Positions 39,101 to 53,000 of a DNA stretch of 64,000 nucleotides are shown piece after piece. Location: the NCBI RefSeq assembly GCF_000004195.4, contig NC_030683.2, forward strand, positions 81,794,910-81,858,909, written 5' to 3'. Made by a program: the position numbers and the translations under genes. Source of the DNA: Xenopus tropicalis (taxonomy: Eukaryota > Chordata > Amphibia > Anura > Pipidae). A model generated the notes under the pieces. It ran no database searches. It was given only the letters and a program-made list of their open reading frames with translations, and was not told the DNA's origin. The stretch's first letter is position 1; the number at the start of each line of letters is the position of its first letter.

Positions 39101-42100
39101 CAACAAATGGGCTGTCATTCTGTAAGCCTTGAAATGAAAATCAAATGTCTTCCTTTATATAAGGCCTCACAGAGCTCCTTTAATTTTCTCTATTTGAATC
39201 CGTTCTTGGTTGGATATAACAGCAAGATATAACATCAAGGAGGTACAGTCAGATTTGGTGATAATAATAATCCTTCTTTTTAATGCAGATTCCTGGGAAT
39301 TTAAGCAGTCCACTCGTAATATATCACCCATCATCAACCAAGCCAACATAGTTGATTTGCATCCAGCGTCAGTGTACAGCATACGCATGTATTCATTTAA
39401 CAAGATTGGCCGTAGTGAGCCCAGCAAAGAGCTTACAATCAGCACAGAAGAGGCAGGTAAGTGGTTAAGTCACCAAACTGCTTTAAAGTATACATTAACT
39501 AAGTTGTTTTTATTTGCCAGAAACATATTAGATTAATTTGCCAGAAACATATTAGAAATATCTATCTGTCTACCTATTAGTTTGTCTGATTAGAAATATT
39601 AGGTTAATTTTTTCAAAATTACCTTTGTGGTGATATAAACATGTTTTATGTTTATACAGCTGATTTTAATTTTATTTAGTTTAATTTGCTTTGTTTTTCC
39701 ATAACTACTGTGGATTTGTGTGTATGTGAAAATCAAAGCCTGTGTGATACATATATTTAGGGGAGCAATGATCTGATGTATGAAGTCCTTAATCAGTCTT
39801 AAATAAATGCATGTTTAAAAACTACTGTTAAAAAAAGAAAACACAAACCCACCAATCTCATACTGTATTCTTGCCAGTACAGTACTCAGACTGTGCTTAT
39901 TGTTTTTTTAACATTTTAAAGTTAAACCATGTTTACAGTATTGGAATATAATGGAGACTTAACACGTCTTAAGCCATATTCCCTGACGCAAACAGATGAA
40001 CACACACATGCTGGAGTAGTTAAATTTCACTACAATCAGAATAGAGATCTCTATGTAAGGAATATCGGCCTACTTGAACGATATTGGCCTACTTAAATCA
40101 ACAATGGACACTATCTTACCTTATTCTAGTTTCCTTTGTTTGTTGAAAATAGAACTGATGGAGGAGCAAAACCACAAACATTTTTTTTGACCCAGAATTT
40201 AGCAGTATAGGGAGAATGGTTTATTATACTTTTACTATTCCTATTCTGCAAGGCAGGCAGAATTCTAGGAACCTTCCAGAGTACTGGATGCATAAAACAT
40301 GTTCTCAGCAGTCCACTTAAGAGTGTCATTAATAATTTCTTGTTCATTTCAGCTCCTGATGGTCCACCCATGGATGTCACCTTACAGCCATTGACATCAC
40401 AAAGTATACAAGTAACCTGGAAGGTAAGGTAACCCTGTCTGCTGCACCATTCAGCAAAGAAAAGCTAAATCTTACTCTGCCATTCATTTATAAGGAGAAG
40501 GTCTATCTTTAACACTTCTCATCTGTCACACATTGTATACTGTGAGAGAAGCTGCGTGGTAAATCTGGTACCTTTCTGTCTCTCTGCTCACGTCTGCATA
40601 TCACACTTTTATCTAACAAGTCCATTGCAACAATGCTGTTCTATTTATAAGTTGTCCAACTTGTTTCACTCCCTTCCACCCATATAGTTAATATAAGATA
40701 AAATAGGGCTGATTCACTAAAGTGCGTTAAAACGTGCGCTATTTGTAGCGTGCGTTAAAAATTTTATTGCGTCTACATTTTTGCGACTTAACGCACAATT
40801 CATTATCAGCATACTTGCGCTAATTTACCCGCGATATTGCATGCGTTATTTAACTCGTGAAGACTATTTTTGTTCGGTATTTGATGGTACATGCGCTAAT
40901 TAACGCCTGCGTATAGTCGCCACAAATAGATAGTCGCCGCATATGAATTGTCGCCACATATAAATGGTAGCATATAAATGGTAGCATATAATTAGTAGCT
41001 GCTTACAAATAGTAACTGCTAGTGATGAGCGAATCTGTTCCGTTTATCTTTAGCGAAAAATTCGCAAAGTCGTGTGGCCAAATAAAATTGTTGCCCGCGA
41101 CTATTTATATGCGGCTACAATTGATGAAATGTTTCGCCAGGCATGGATTTGCGGCGAATATTTGGACGTGCAGCTAATTTTTCCACGGCAAATTTTTTCA
41201 TGCGTTTTGCCATTGGCGGATTGTTTTGCAAAACGCATGAAAACATTTGCCACGGAAAAATTTGCCGCAAATCCATGCCTGGCGAAACATTTCATCAATT
41301 GTAGCCACATATAAATAGTCATGCGAATAAACGCACGACATGTTAGCCATACATGCCAATACTTTCATAAAATTACTGTATTAAAAATGACCATTTCCCT
41401 GCAAACTGGAGGCTGCGTCACTCTAGGGCCAACACATACTTGAATAAATCACACTGCAAAGTCCATATTGTGTTGCCAAAAGCTCATTAACTGTACTTTT
41501 CTATAATCATCGCCTGCCCCAAGTAGGTGTTAATTTTCGCATAGCCTAATGCGCTATTTAGCGCGTCTAAGTGTTTGTGAATCAAGCGTTAGTATTCTTT
41601 TCAGCGCGCTAATTAACGCATGCGGTTGCGCGAAAATTAACGCATGCGATATGCAAATTAACGCACGCGGCAATACTGTAGTGAATCGCGCGCTAATTTT
41701 TCGCGTCTATTTTAACGCAAAAAAAAATGTGCGATAAAATTTATCGCACTTTAGTGAATCAACCCTAATGTATAGTATGGTTTGTGAATGGTTATGGTTT
41801 AGCTCAATAGGGTTAGACATTGCAGGGTTTAAGAACAATGAGTAGAGTGCTGTGCTGGTGTGCAGATTGCTACCTCTTATGCTGCTGCCCTAGTTAGTAT
41901 TCAATACAAGGAAGTCATTTAAACAATACCAACACAAATATTTCTGCCAGCTAAAGATTAGTGTTTTTGTTAAATGATTTGATAAAGAATTCAATGTGAA
42001 CTGCAGAATAAAAATAAAGCGTAGGTGATTGAATCTCTCTTTTGTATCCCTTTTGCTTGTCTGTCAATATGGTTGTAGATCTGTTCTTTACTTTATATCG

Positions 42101-45100
42101 TAGACATGTACATTTTATTCTAAGAAAACGGATACAATCCATATAAAAAAATAAGAGTTGATTAATTTGGTTAGTTTAATACAGGTATAGGATCCGTTAT
42201 CCCGAAACCCATTATCCAGAAAGTTCCAAATTAAGGAAAGGTCATCTCCCATAGACTCCAACTTAAACAAATGATACTAATTTTTAGAAATGATTTCCTT
42301 TTTCTCTGTAATATTAAAACAGTACCTTGTACTTTATCCAAAGTAAGATATAATAATCCTTATTGGATGGAAAAAAAAATCCTTTTGGGTTTATTTAATG
42401 TTTAAATGATTTTTAGTAGACTTAAAGGATGGAGATCAAAACTATGGGAAGATCCCTAATCTGGAAGACCCCAGGTCGCGAGCATTCTGGATAACAGATC
42501 CCATACCTGTACTTCTAAGCCTGCATTTACTGTAAATGTAATAATTAGGATACTGTGACTGTGGGAATCCTGGCATCTCCACCATGTCCGTGGTGGTGGT
42601 AATTCCAAGGTTCCCTAATATCAGTGAGTGCACTTGTGCAAGATACATTAGAACAGACACCACAATGCATCGACGATCAGTACAACTATGAAGAATCATA
42701 ACAAGCAGTCTTTGGGAGCAAGTACTTTTAATGAATAGTGCACAGCTGTCTCTTCTTATGTCTGTCTGATTCCGATGTAGTTTTTCTGGATAAGGGGTCT
42801 TTATGTAATTTAGATCTCCATACTCTAAGTCTACTACATATTATATAAACCCGATGGAATTGTTTTGCGTTGAATAAAGATTAATTTTACCTTAGTTGGG
42901 ATCAAGTACTTTTTTATTATTGGAGAAAAAAATGGTGTCTATGGAAGATGGCCTTCCCATAATTCGGAGCTTTCTGGATAACAGGTTTCCAGATAATGGT
43001 TCCCATACATGTTCTCTTACTATGCTGTGCTGCATTTAACCCTTTCCCTGCCAAGCATGTAGTTCACATTGGGGCCCCTACATGCCACATACTTAGGTAA
43101 ACCTATACATATTTGGCAGCAAACTGTTCAGTGGACCCCTGGTGTTCAAATTCAGGGTGTTTTATCTTGGTACCTAATGATACATGGGAGATAAGATGCT
43201 GCAAACTGGAAGCTTTGAGAGGATTTTTGGAAATATTATCAAAATTGCCAACTTTGCTACTTTGGAGTAGAAAGACATGGGTACCCATTTTAGATTTGGG
43301 GGAATGTGTACTTTCCAAAAATATATGGCTTTCTGGGGTGAGCATACTTTTTTCTAGCTTTATCCCACACAGAACCTGAAATTACAGATCATATGGGGGT
43401 ATGTTCACATTGGGGGCCCCTACATACCACATACTTAGGTAAACCTATACATATTGGGCATCAAACTGTTCAGTGGACTATTGGATTTAATTAATGTTTT
43501 ATTGATTTTTTAGTAGACTTAAGGTATGAAGATCCAAATTACGGAAAGACCCCTTATCCGGAATACCCTTGGTCCCGAGCATTCTGGATAATGGGTCCTA
43601 TACCTGTATATATATTTGGTATTGGCACGTTCAGGAGACATGGGACTTTCCAAATCAGTTGTATTTTCATGCATAAAATATTTTTTGTTTCTGGTGTATG
43701 TGTTTATATTATGGAAAATATTATTTTTTTAAAATTTGTTAGACATTTAGAAGCCGATATCTTGTTACAGAATTGGAATTACACAAAAACTCCATATTTT
43801 TAAAGCTTAGGTTGTCCTGAAAAAAATGATATATAGTTTTCCTGGGTAAACTAAAAGTCTCCCTGAGGAAAGGCCCCTAAAGTGAAACAAGGCAAAATGT
43901 TCAAAAACTGTCTGGCAGTAGAAGTTCCACTTTTTTCCAAAATGGCTGGCAGTGAAAGGGTTAAATCTGCTCTTTGTTTTTTTTTATTAAATTCATAACT
44001 GCCTTCTACTGTGATCCACTGTCTCCTACTGTAATCCACTGTCAGTCACATATATTGGCATCTTGCATATCAGTAGGTTGAGGATGCATAGGCTTCTTTG
44101 TCTTGACACCATTTTCTACTAGAAAAGCATTGTTGTTAACAGTGTTTTGTTGATGCCTTTTTCTGTCATTCTATTGGTTCTACCTTCCAGCTCTGGGAGG
44201 CACCTAAGATGCATATTTATCTGAGGCCCTTAAATATAGCTACCTTTATACAATGTACAGCTACTTTTTCTTATATTAAATTAAATTGTTAGTATTTATG
44301 TAATATTTTGTATGTAATTTTTTTTATTTGTCTGAGGAATTGCTACCTTCTCAAAAAGATCACTGCACGGAACATATCTGACAGTTACAGACTAGAATAT
44401 TGTGACCTGCAATTACGTAATAGTGACATCCTTTGGCCAAAGCAAGAATTGTCTCAATCCATTAGGTTGCTACAAATCACATTCTATGCTTATAAAAATT
44501 TACAGACTAATGTTATCAAAAAGATGATAATGCTCCCAAAGAGATGATAAGTTGCTCTAGAGATGTATTCCCTTATTCACAAGACATATATTAATGGCCC
44601 ATGGAACTACAGTGCTCTCCAATTTCTAGTGAGGGCTAAGTTATCCCGGTGAATTAGTCATACAATATTTCTTGGTGTTTGCTTAATACTAAAGATCCCC
44701 ACAATGTTCTGGGAAAGGTGAGTGCGCTGCACCTATACAGACAATGATGATTGTTGGTGTTTCAGGGCTAGGACTGTAACTTTTTTAAATCACTTACCAC
44801 TTATTAGTTCAAATTAATAATGGCTAACTAGCAAAGAATTCTGCAGTCCTACTATTTATATGTTGACTGGCTTTGTAGCTGTATTTCAGTACATTAAATA
44901 TGCTTGTGTATCTAACAACAGGCCCCCAGGAAAGAACTACAGAATGGTGTAATTCGGGGTTACCAAATTGGTTATCGGGAGAATGGGCCTGGCAGTAATG
45001 GCCAGTATAGTATTGTGGAGATGAAGGCCACCGGGGATGCAGAGGTATACACATTGGACAACATGAAGAAGTTTGCACAGTATGGAGTTGTTGTTCAGGC

Positions 45101-47030
45101 GTTCAATCGAGCCGGAACTGGTCCATCCTCAACTGAAATTAATGCTACCACTCTGGAAGATGGTGAGTGAGCCTCTCTGTGTTATTGTGTTACTAGGTAT
45201 ATGTGAATAGGACAAGGCAACTCAGGGTGCAGGTGTCTCAATTTCTTAACTGTAATTGTATATGTGTGTTTGTGCTGTTATATGTTTGGATAAAAAGATC
45301 TGGGGGTATTAATTCATATAAACACTATCAGCCCACGAGGACTCAATGAACTTGTCTCTTATGCTCCATATTATTAACAAAATGCATATAATGTTTGAAT
45401 GTATGTATCCCTCACGCTCCGTATTATTGACTCAATTGCTCCCACATCTGTATCTTCACTCTTTCCCTGGCACTAGCACTCATCCTCCTGTTGATCTTTG
45501 TGTCCTTTACACTCTCTATGTTCTACGGCTATACTTCAGCCCCCACTGGGTGTAATACTTTATTTCTTCTTGGGCTCCGAAGCCTGAGCTTCTTTGGTAA
45601 CTGGCTACAGAAACCTCTCTTCTCCTTGTCATTATGCAAAGGGGACCTCAGTGGATACCTGAACACTACGAGGTATATAATTAATCTTCTCATTGTATTA
45701 CGCAGTATGGCTAATTATGGGCCCCAAATTCTCTGTCTGGTCTGGTCTACAATGTTTCCTACTAACTTTTTACTCACCAGCAAGTACCCTCACACTAAAG
45801 GGTTTATTATACTCTCCCTAACCACATTTGGGTACACCTGTTCATCACCATTGGATGCTTTATTGGACACGTGGTGTGTCCCTTACCCCTGGTTACACCC
45901 TAATTCCTGTATGGGTTTTGACAGGTGGTGGACCACACCTAGTATCCAGCGTCCTTTTGGTCCTTTGCACCATCTGTTATACTCATTGGTGACAAGATGC
46001 CTCTACTATTGACCAACTGACCATGACAACTGTGTGTGTAGTACCCACCTGAGTCTGAAACCCTCCAATGGGTGCCCTTAACCCTCTGCCGTAGACTGCG
46101 ACACTCCAACAATACCTCTTCTTTGGCCTTTTCAATCAGAGGTTCCTCTCCTCAGCCACTTACCTTTATTTTATCTCTACTTTTCTCACGGTGTGCTGCT
46201 CTACTTTGAGATAGCTTACAACATGTCACTTTCTTTCCATATCAAATCATATCTGTGTATTCTCTCCTGCTTTTTTAGACAGGGATATGTTATCCCCTGC
46301 AAGAATAATGACTCAGATGTTTTATGAACTACAAGTGTTTTTGATAATTAACCTGGCATTTTAACCTACTCTGGTTACTATGATGCCTGCAACCTAGCAA
46401 CCTGTCCCTTGTATGTACATTCACACCCCACATACATGGATTTGTAATCAAATGAACTTTTTGTGAAGAACCTCTGATTACTAATATTTTACCCCTACTG
46501 TCCTAATGGGGAGTGGTGTAAAAATGTAGTGTTACCAAGGCAACCATTTACCATAGCAACCCGTTTCAGCCCTATTTAAGTTTCCATTTACTGACCAAGT
46601 TTTCTTGATTATGAGTCTATTTCAACTCATGGGGCTCATGTGAAGCGGAACTGTGTTGATACAAACTTGTTACTTTCTCGGCTCACCCCTGACTGCTAGC
46701 TACAGTAGCGTGCTAATTTTGATACTTTTGTTTCTGTTTAAGCTGCTGCTTAGACCTTTTGATTACTTGCTTGTACTTATTATTTCTCTTGTGTTTTTTG
46801 TTTTTAGTGCATGTTTTCAGTTTTTTTATTGGTTTCTCTGGTATCCTGTCTCTGGCGACGTATGATGATGTCATCTCCACTTTTTCCCGCCACTTTGTGC
46901 TTTTTAGACACTGTGTTTGTTGTATTCACCACTTTGATAAAGGCTAGAGTGCTAGCCAAAACGTTAGTCTCCTCTTTAATAAAAAGAATTTGTTTATATA
47001 AGTCCTGTGAGTGCTGACCCTCTCTCAAGC

Positions 47031-47065
<35 letters not shown>

Positions 47066-50000
47066 TAATTCATTCATTCATTATAAGCAAGATAAATAGG
47101 ACTTATATATATATATTTTTTTGTATTTTTTTTTTACAGTTCATTTAATTAAAATATGGATTATTGTTTTTGATTTGCCCATATTCTTCTCCTATAGTCA
47201 TAAGAGTTTGTTAAATTGCCCTCTTGTTTAATTAGGGGGGAAACCGCAAATTTAAATAATACTAAACTTTCAGTTGACCTGATTTCCACTGGCAAAACTT
47301 GAAATTTGTAAAGAGATTATTATTAATCCAAGAAAAATATTTTATCCATCTTCATTCCCCCACAGTTATCTATCTAGGGATTTCCTCATATATTATGCCT
47401 TTTAAATACATAATCCCCCCCCAACTTGCCATGTCTCATTGCACCTGCTGTATAAGTGCATTTGCCCATTTTTCCAATAGCTATGATAAATGCCTGATTA
47501 ATATTGTTTTGTGCACCACAGTAATCCCTCATAATCTAAATCCAAAGATTTGTACCTTCTCTACCCTGCTTCTGTTCTGACTATATGTACCATTGAAATG
47601 TAATAGTAGCCAGTAGTCCTCCAGCCAAGAATCCAGTTTCATCACAACACATGCCCAGCATGTTCTGTGATTTCCAGACCTGTGAAGAAACATAATTTCA
47701 GAATAGTGAGAGGCATTGTGAGAACTCACTAAGTCAATTTCCAATTTTTTTGGACCCTTAAGTAAGGGGTAGATTTATCATCACGGAAAAATTCACTCTC
47801 AATTTAGTCCTGTGGTATTTTTAAAACCTATTTGTCAGTGTAGAGTTCACATAAAATATGCTTAAAACGTATTTTATGAGGGGGGGCTCGGCGTTAAACC
47901 CAATTAATATAAGAAGTAATGTAATGAGGCAGCAGTAGTAATGTAATGAGGCAGGAACGCACTCAGTAAAGAAGAAGATAGCAAGACAGGCAGCTAGAAA
48001 GGTGTAAAGGAAAAGACAAAAAGCAAATGTGTGGGAAAATGAGGAATCAAATCAGGCCAGCATGAGTTAGAACACACTTACAATGAAATGTGATTGAGAA
48101 AGGCACTTAAGGCACAGTAGGGTAGGTTGTGGCAGTTACCAGCCAACCCTTGTGTGGTGGGAGGTGGGTGCAGCAAGATTTGTTTTATACAGACCCCTTT
48201 GCAGTTTAAAGAAGTTACACTCATTAAAGAGACCCAAATGTTGAAGTACATTGTATGTGCTATGAATGTTATATTGTGTCTGTGTCACTAAACGGTACTC
48301 AACCCTCTATTCTACATAAGACCTGAAAAACTTTGTTCCCAGATCCCTTTCACTGTACACCTTCTTTCTATTTATAAAACCAATAGAGTGTTTCTCTTCC
48401 CTACAAAAACAGTTCCAAGTAAGCCCCCAGAGAATGTCCGAGTTCTGTCAATCACTTCTGATGTGGCAGTCATCTCCTGGTCTGAGCCTCCTCGCAACTC
48501 TCTCAATGGTGTATTGAAAGGATACAGAGTCATATTCTGGTCTCTATATCCAGATGGGGGTGAGTCCTATGAATACCAAAGCTGCCTATCTTTTTTTTTT
48601 TCTTTTCCTTTTTTTTATTGCACTTTATATATTTCTTTTAATTCTGAGCAAACATCCAGTACCACATTCTTGGCTTTCTTTCTTTGTATAGTGTTACAGT
48701 ATTTCACTTGAGCACCTGTCAATTCCGTTCACTTTCAAATTGTTTTCAATCCAGAATGGGGGGAGATGCAGAATATAACCACTCCTCGAGAGCGAGTAGA
48801 GCTTAAGTCGCTTGAGAAATTTACCGATTACAGTGTGCAAGTGTTGGCTTACACCCAAGCAGGTGATGGTGTGAGAAGTGATGTTCTTTACCTGCAGACC
48901 AAGGAAGACAGTGAGTAATATAATTGAAAAGACACAAGTCTGTGTTGTATGTTTTTTTTTTTTGATAAAGCGCAAACTGCATATTTCATTCTCTATGTTT
49001 CCTCTGTGTTTATTGGAATAAATATTCAGTAAGTGTTTGCAACAGTTATAAAAGTTTCTTTCTGCTGAATAGGAAGTAAAGACTACTAGAACTTTTCCAT
49101 CTTAAGTTGGCTCCGAGCTTTCTCTTGGGAGCCTGAAAGGTCCCTGGCTGTTCATGATTATCTGTAGCTAAGATGTGGAAAGCTGAGTATGATTGTTCTA
49201 GGCATAGATTGTTGATTTCCTTCTTTCACAGTTCATTAGGATATCCACAAAAAAAGTACAGCGGGCAATGACAGGGTTAAATCATTGGGCTGCAAATGCA
49301 GCCTTACACAAATTTCTAGGCGTATTGCTCAGGGTAGGAATAATTTGTTAGTGTAAAAAACCTGTGCCCTCATATTTTTAGGAAAATAGAAGATAAGTCA
49401 GTCTATAGATATGGCTATTTCTGTATAAGCTAAAATACATTGACTTTCCATTAACATTGTCAAGGCTTTCTGTATCTCTGTATTTATAATGGCAAATCTT
49501 TTACTTTCTCTAGTTCCTGGACCTCCGGCTGGTATTAAAGCTGTGTCTTCCTCATCCAGTAGTGTAGTAGTGTCCTGGTTGCCCCCAACTAAACCTAATG
49601 GCATAATCCGAAAATACACTATTTTCTGCTCCAGCCCAGGATCAGGACAGCCTGTAAGTACTAACTAAAGGATGGAGAAATAGATAGCAGGAAGGTTGAA
49701 GCATGGGACACATGGGGAAAAATGTTTTTTTACTTGATTACTTATATGATGGGCTAAGGCCATATGGATTTAGAATGTATAATTTAATAATAAAGGTGCT
49801 GTATGCTCTTGGACTCCTGCAATACCTTCATTAATAAAAACAGTTGTTCTACTGTTAAAAAGGAAATGGACCTTTCTGCGCTTATCAGTACAATTTTCGA
49901 AAATGCAATTTGTTGCTCCTTAGAAGTATAACTCATACCAATGCACTGCTGATCGTTCTATCTGAAAGCTTTGGCACATTAATTATTTTCACACTGCAGA

Positions 50001-53000
50001 AACAGTTGTTGTTTTTCTATGGAGAAATAAAGTGGAAAGCTGGTCCTGCCTCTTTTTACGCTGGCTTGCCTTTTAATCATTTATACAAATTTAGATAAGT
50101 GTTCTAATGTAATTGCAGCTGGTATAGTAAAACCAGCACAGCCACTGTTTGAAGCACTTTTTCAGCATCCTTTGGTTGTGTTGGGGTACATGCAGCAAAG
50201 CCTATATTATTTATATAAAACCATCTCATTGTAACTGACTGTTATTGTGCTTTAACATAAAGCTGGCTCTAAAACATAAACACTGTTATCAAGTAAAATG
50301 CAGTCTGTATAGAAAATGTCCTATGTTTTCTATTGCTTCAGATCTATGGCAGTAAATCAGCTCTGCATTATGCCATTTGTATTTCCTATTTATACTAAAT
50401 CCATTCTAGTACAGAGAAACAGATTTTTTCTTTTAGTCACTGGCAAATTGTTTAGCTCATATACCCTCTTCTCTTTATCCCAAAGGCACCTAGTGAATAT
50501 GAGACAAGCCCTGAGTTCCTGCATTACCGTATCATGCACCTCCTCCGGGGACAGCAGTACATGCTGTGGGTTGCAGCAGTGACATCAGCTGGACGTGGGA
50601 ATTTTAGCGAAAAGGTCATGATTGAGCCAGCTGGAAAAGGTGTGAACCCCTTCTACCTAAATAATTAATTATTAATTAAACTGGAACTTCTTTGGTAATT
50701 ATTGCACCTCTCAACAGATTAAGGTTAAATTATATACTGAAAACTTCCATTTCCATTTGTGACTGAATGCCTCTTATTTTATTTTCATTCCTTTACCTTG
50801 TCACAGCTCCAGCCAAGATTATTTCATTTGGTGGCACAGTAAGCACCCCCTGGATGAAGGATGTCCGCTTGCCTTGCAGCTCAGTGGGGGAGCCAGCACC
50901 TGCTATTAAATGGACCAAAGACAGGTAAATATGAAAATCACTTTGACTGGGTGTGTTTATTGGAGTAAGACATTAGACTTCTTGCACATTGACAGAAGAA
51001 TTGTCTGAAACTGAGCCTAGATGCTGCCAGTATAAAATAAGTATTGTCATGCAACTTTATATTTGACCTCAAGACTGAACCCAAAGCAGCACTGCTCTTA
51101 ATAAACACTTAACCAATTGGTGTATATTCTCTTATGACTGCCCTAGAGCAAGCTAGCTATATCTGTTATATCAGTAGTAAATGAAATGGGATAAGTGTTT
51201 TCCTTGCAAATCAAATGTTTTGACGTATATAAAAGGAATTTTGCCAAAGGATCACATATGTAATATAAACTGTATGACATCCAGACACATGTGAATCTGA
51301 CTGAGACTGTTAAAACAACAAATATTCTTTATCTAACTTTACAGAAGACTAGATTAATATGGTGTAATGTAAACAATGTTACTTAATGAGCTTGGCGTGT
51401 GTAAATAGCATCACTACACTTTCTTTCCCCCCACAGTGAAGACTCTGCAATACCAGTAGCTCTAGATGGGCATCGACTGATTCACTCCAATGGGACACTT
51501 ACCTTGCGTTCTGTTAAAGCTGAAGATTCTGGTTACTACACTTGTACTGCCACCAATACATGGGGATTTGACACCATAATTGTTAACCTACTAGTCCAAG
51601 GTGGGTCACAGGCTCATCAGGAGGGCAATTCAGTCTCTGTGTGTTCATTTTAAAGAGATACTGACTAGTGATGAGCGAATCTGTTCCGTTTCACTTCACC
51701 AAAAAATTTGCGAATCTTTCAAAAGATCCGCGAAACGGTGAAAAATTCGCGAAACGGCGAAAATGTTGTGCGCCCAAAAAAATTGGCACCCGCGGCTATT
51801 ATTTTGTCGCACGGCTATTCTTTTGTCGCCCACGGCTATTCTTTTCTTATAGATAACTTTTAATGTACATTAATATTTTGAATAGAACATTTTTAGTGTC
51901 AGTCAACTTTCCGGACTCTCTTGGGTTAGGTAAAGGGGCAGTATTTTTAAGTTTTTTATTTTTTAATACATCCATAGTAATTTCTTTGGAAATGTTGTCC
52001 TTTACAGTTCCACCTGATCAGCCTCGCCTCACAGTCTCTAAAACTTCAGCATCCTCTATCACTCTGGCCTGGATTCCTGGCGATAATGGAGGAAGTTCAA
52101 TCCGAGGTGCTTTTTCCATTCACTTGCCTGTCTGCTTTATTGATCTTTAAACACTGTTCCCCTTCTCTTCTTTTTCAGCCTATTTATCTCACTTTCTTTA
52201 TCACCCACAGGTTTTGTCCTTCAGTACTCTGTAGATAACAGTGAGGAATGGAGAGATGTATTTATCAGCTCATCTGAGCGGTCCTTCCGCTTGGAGAATT
52301 TGCGCTGTGGAACATGGTACAAAGTCAAATTGGCTGCAAAGAACAGTGTTGGGGCCGGAAGAATAAGTGAAATAATTGAGGCCAAGACTCATGGCAGAGG
52401 TTCGAATGTCTTCAATTCAGATTTACTGCTTTCCTGATTTTTAAATGTTGTTAATTCACAAACATATATTGGTATACAGGGACTATTTTTCTGAGAATTA
52501 CGTAGAGAATTATCTTATAATGCACAGGAGTGTTTAGGCATTTAGTCTACTCTATTTTATATACTACAGGTATGGGATCCCTTATCCGGAAACCCGATAT
52601 CCAGAAAGCTTCAAATTACGGAAAGCCTGTCTCCCATAGACCCCATTTTAATCAAATAATTCAGATTTTTTAAATTGTTTTCCTTCTTCTCTGTAAAAAT
52701 AAAACAGTGCTTTGTATTTAATCCCAACTAAGATATAATTAATCCTTATTGGGGCAGAACAGTCCTATTGGGTTTAATTAATGTTTTATTGATATTTTAG
52801 TAGACTTAAGGTCTGAAGATCCAAATGACGGAAAGACCCCTTATCCGGAATACCAAGGGTATTCCGGATAAGGGGTCTTTCCGTCATTTGGATGTCCCGA
52901 GCATTCTGGATAACAGGTCCTATACCTGTTATTTTTACATTTCTATGTATTTAAGCATACATAGAAAAAAGCAGCCAAATAATAAAATCAGGACAATATA

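Larger units (their letters stand above)
40424..44921. other. intron with nested MITEs
   Basis: Carries a palindromic MITE with another palindrome inside it, three 'tatccgga' pieces and a piggyBac-like element. From 43965 to 44921 I recognise only AT-rich intron with an acceptor (gtatctaacaacag) that has a weak pyrimidine tract. Confidence 0.75.

Noticed and set aside
41072..41322. Overlapping 80- and 73-codon frames on opposite strands
   Set aside because: Mirror translations of the nested palindrome.
45491..46012. 173-codon frame
   Set aside because: No recognisable motif, lies in a repeat-like block of an intron and has no splice context. Kept only as a note on the unassigned block.
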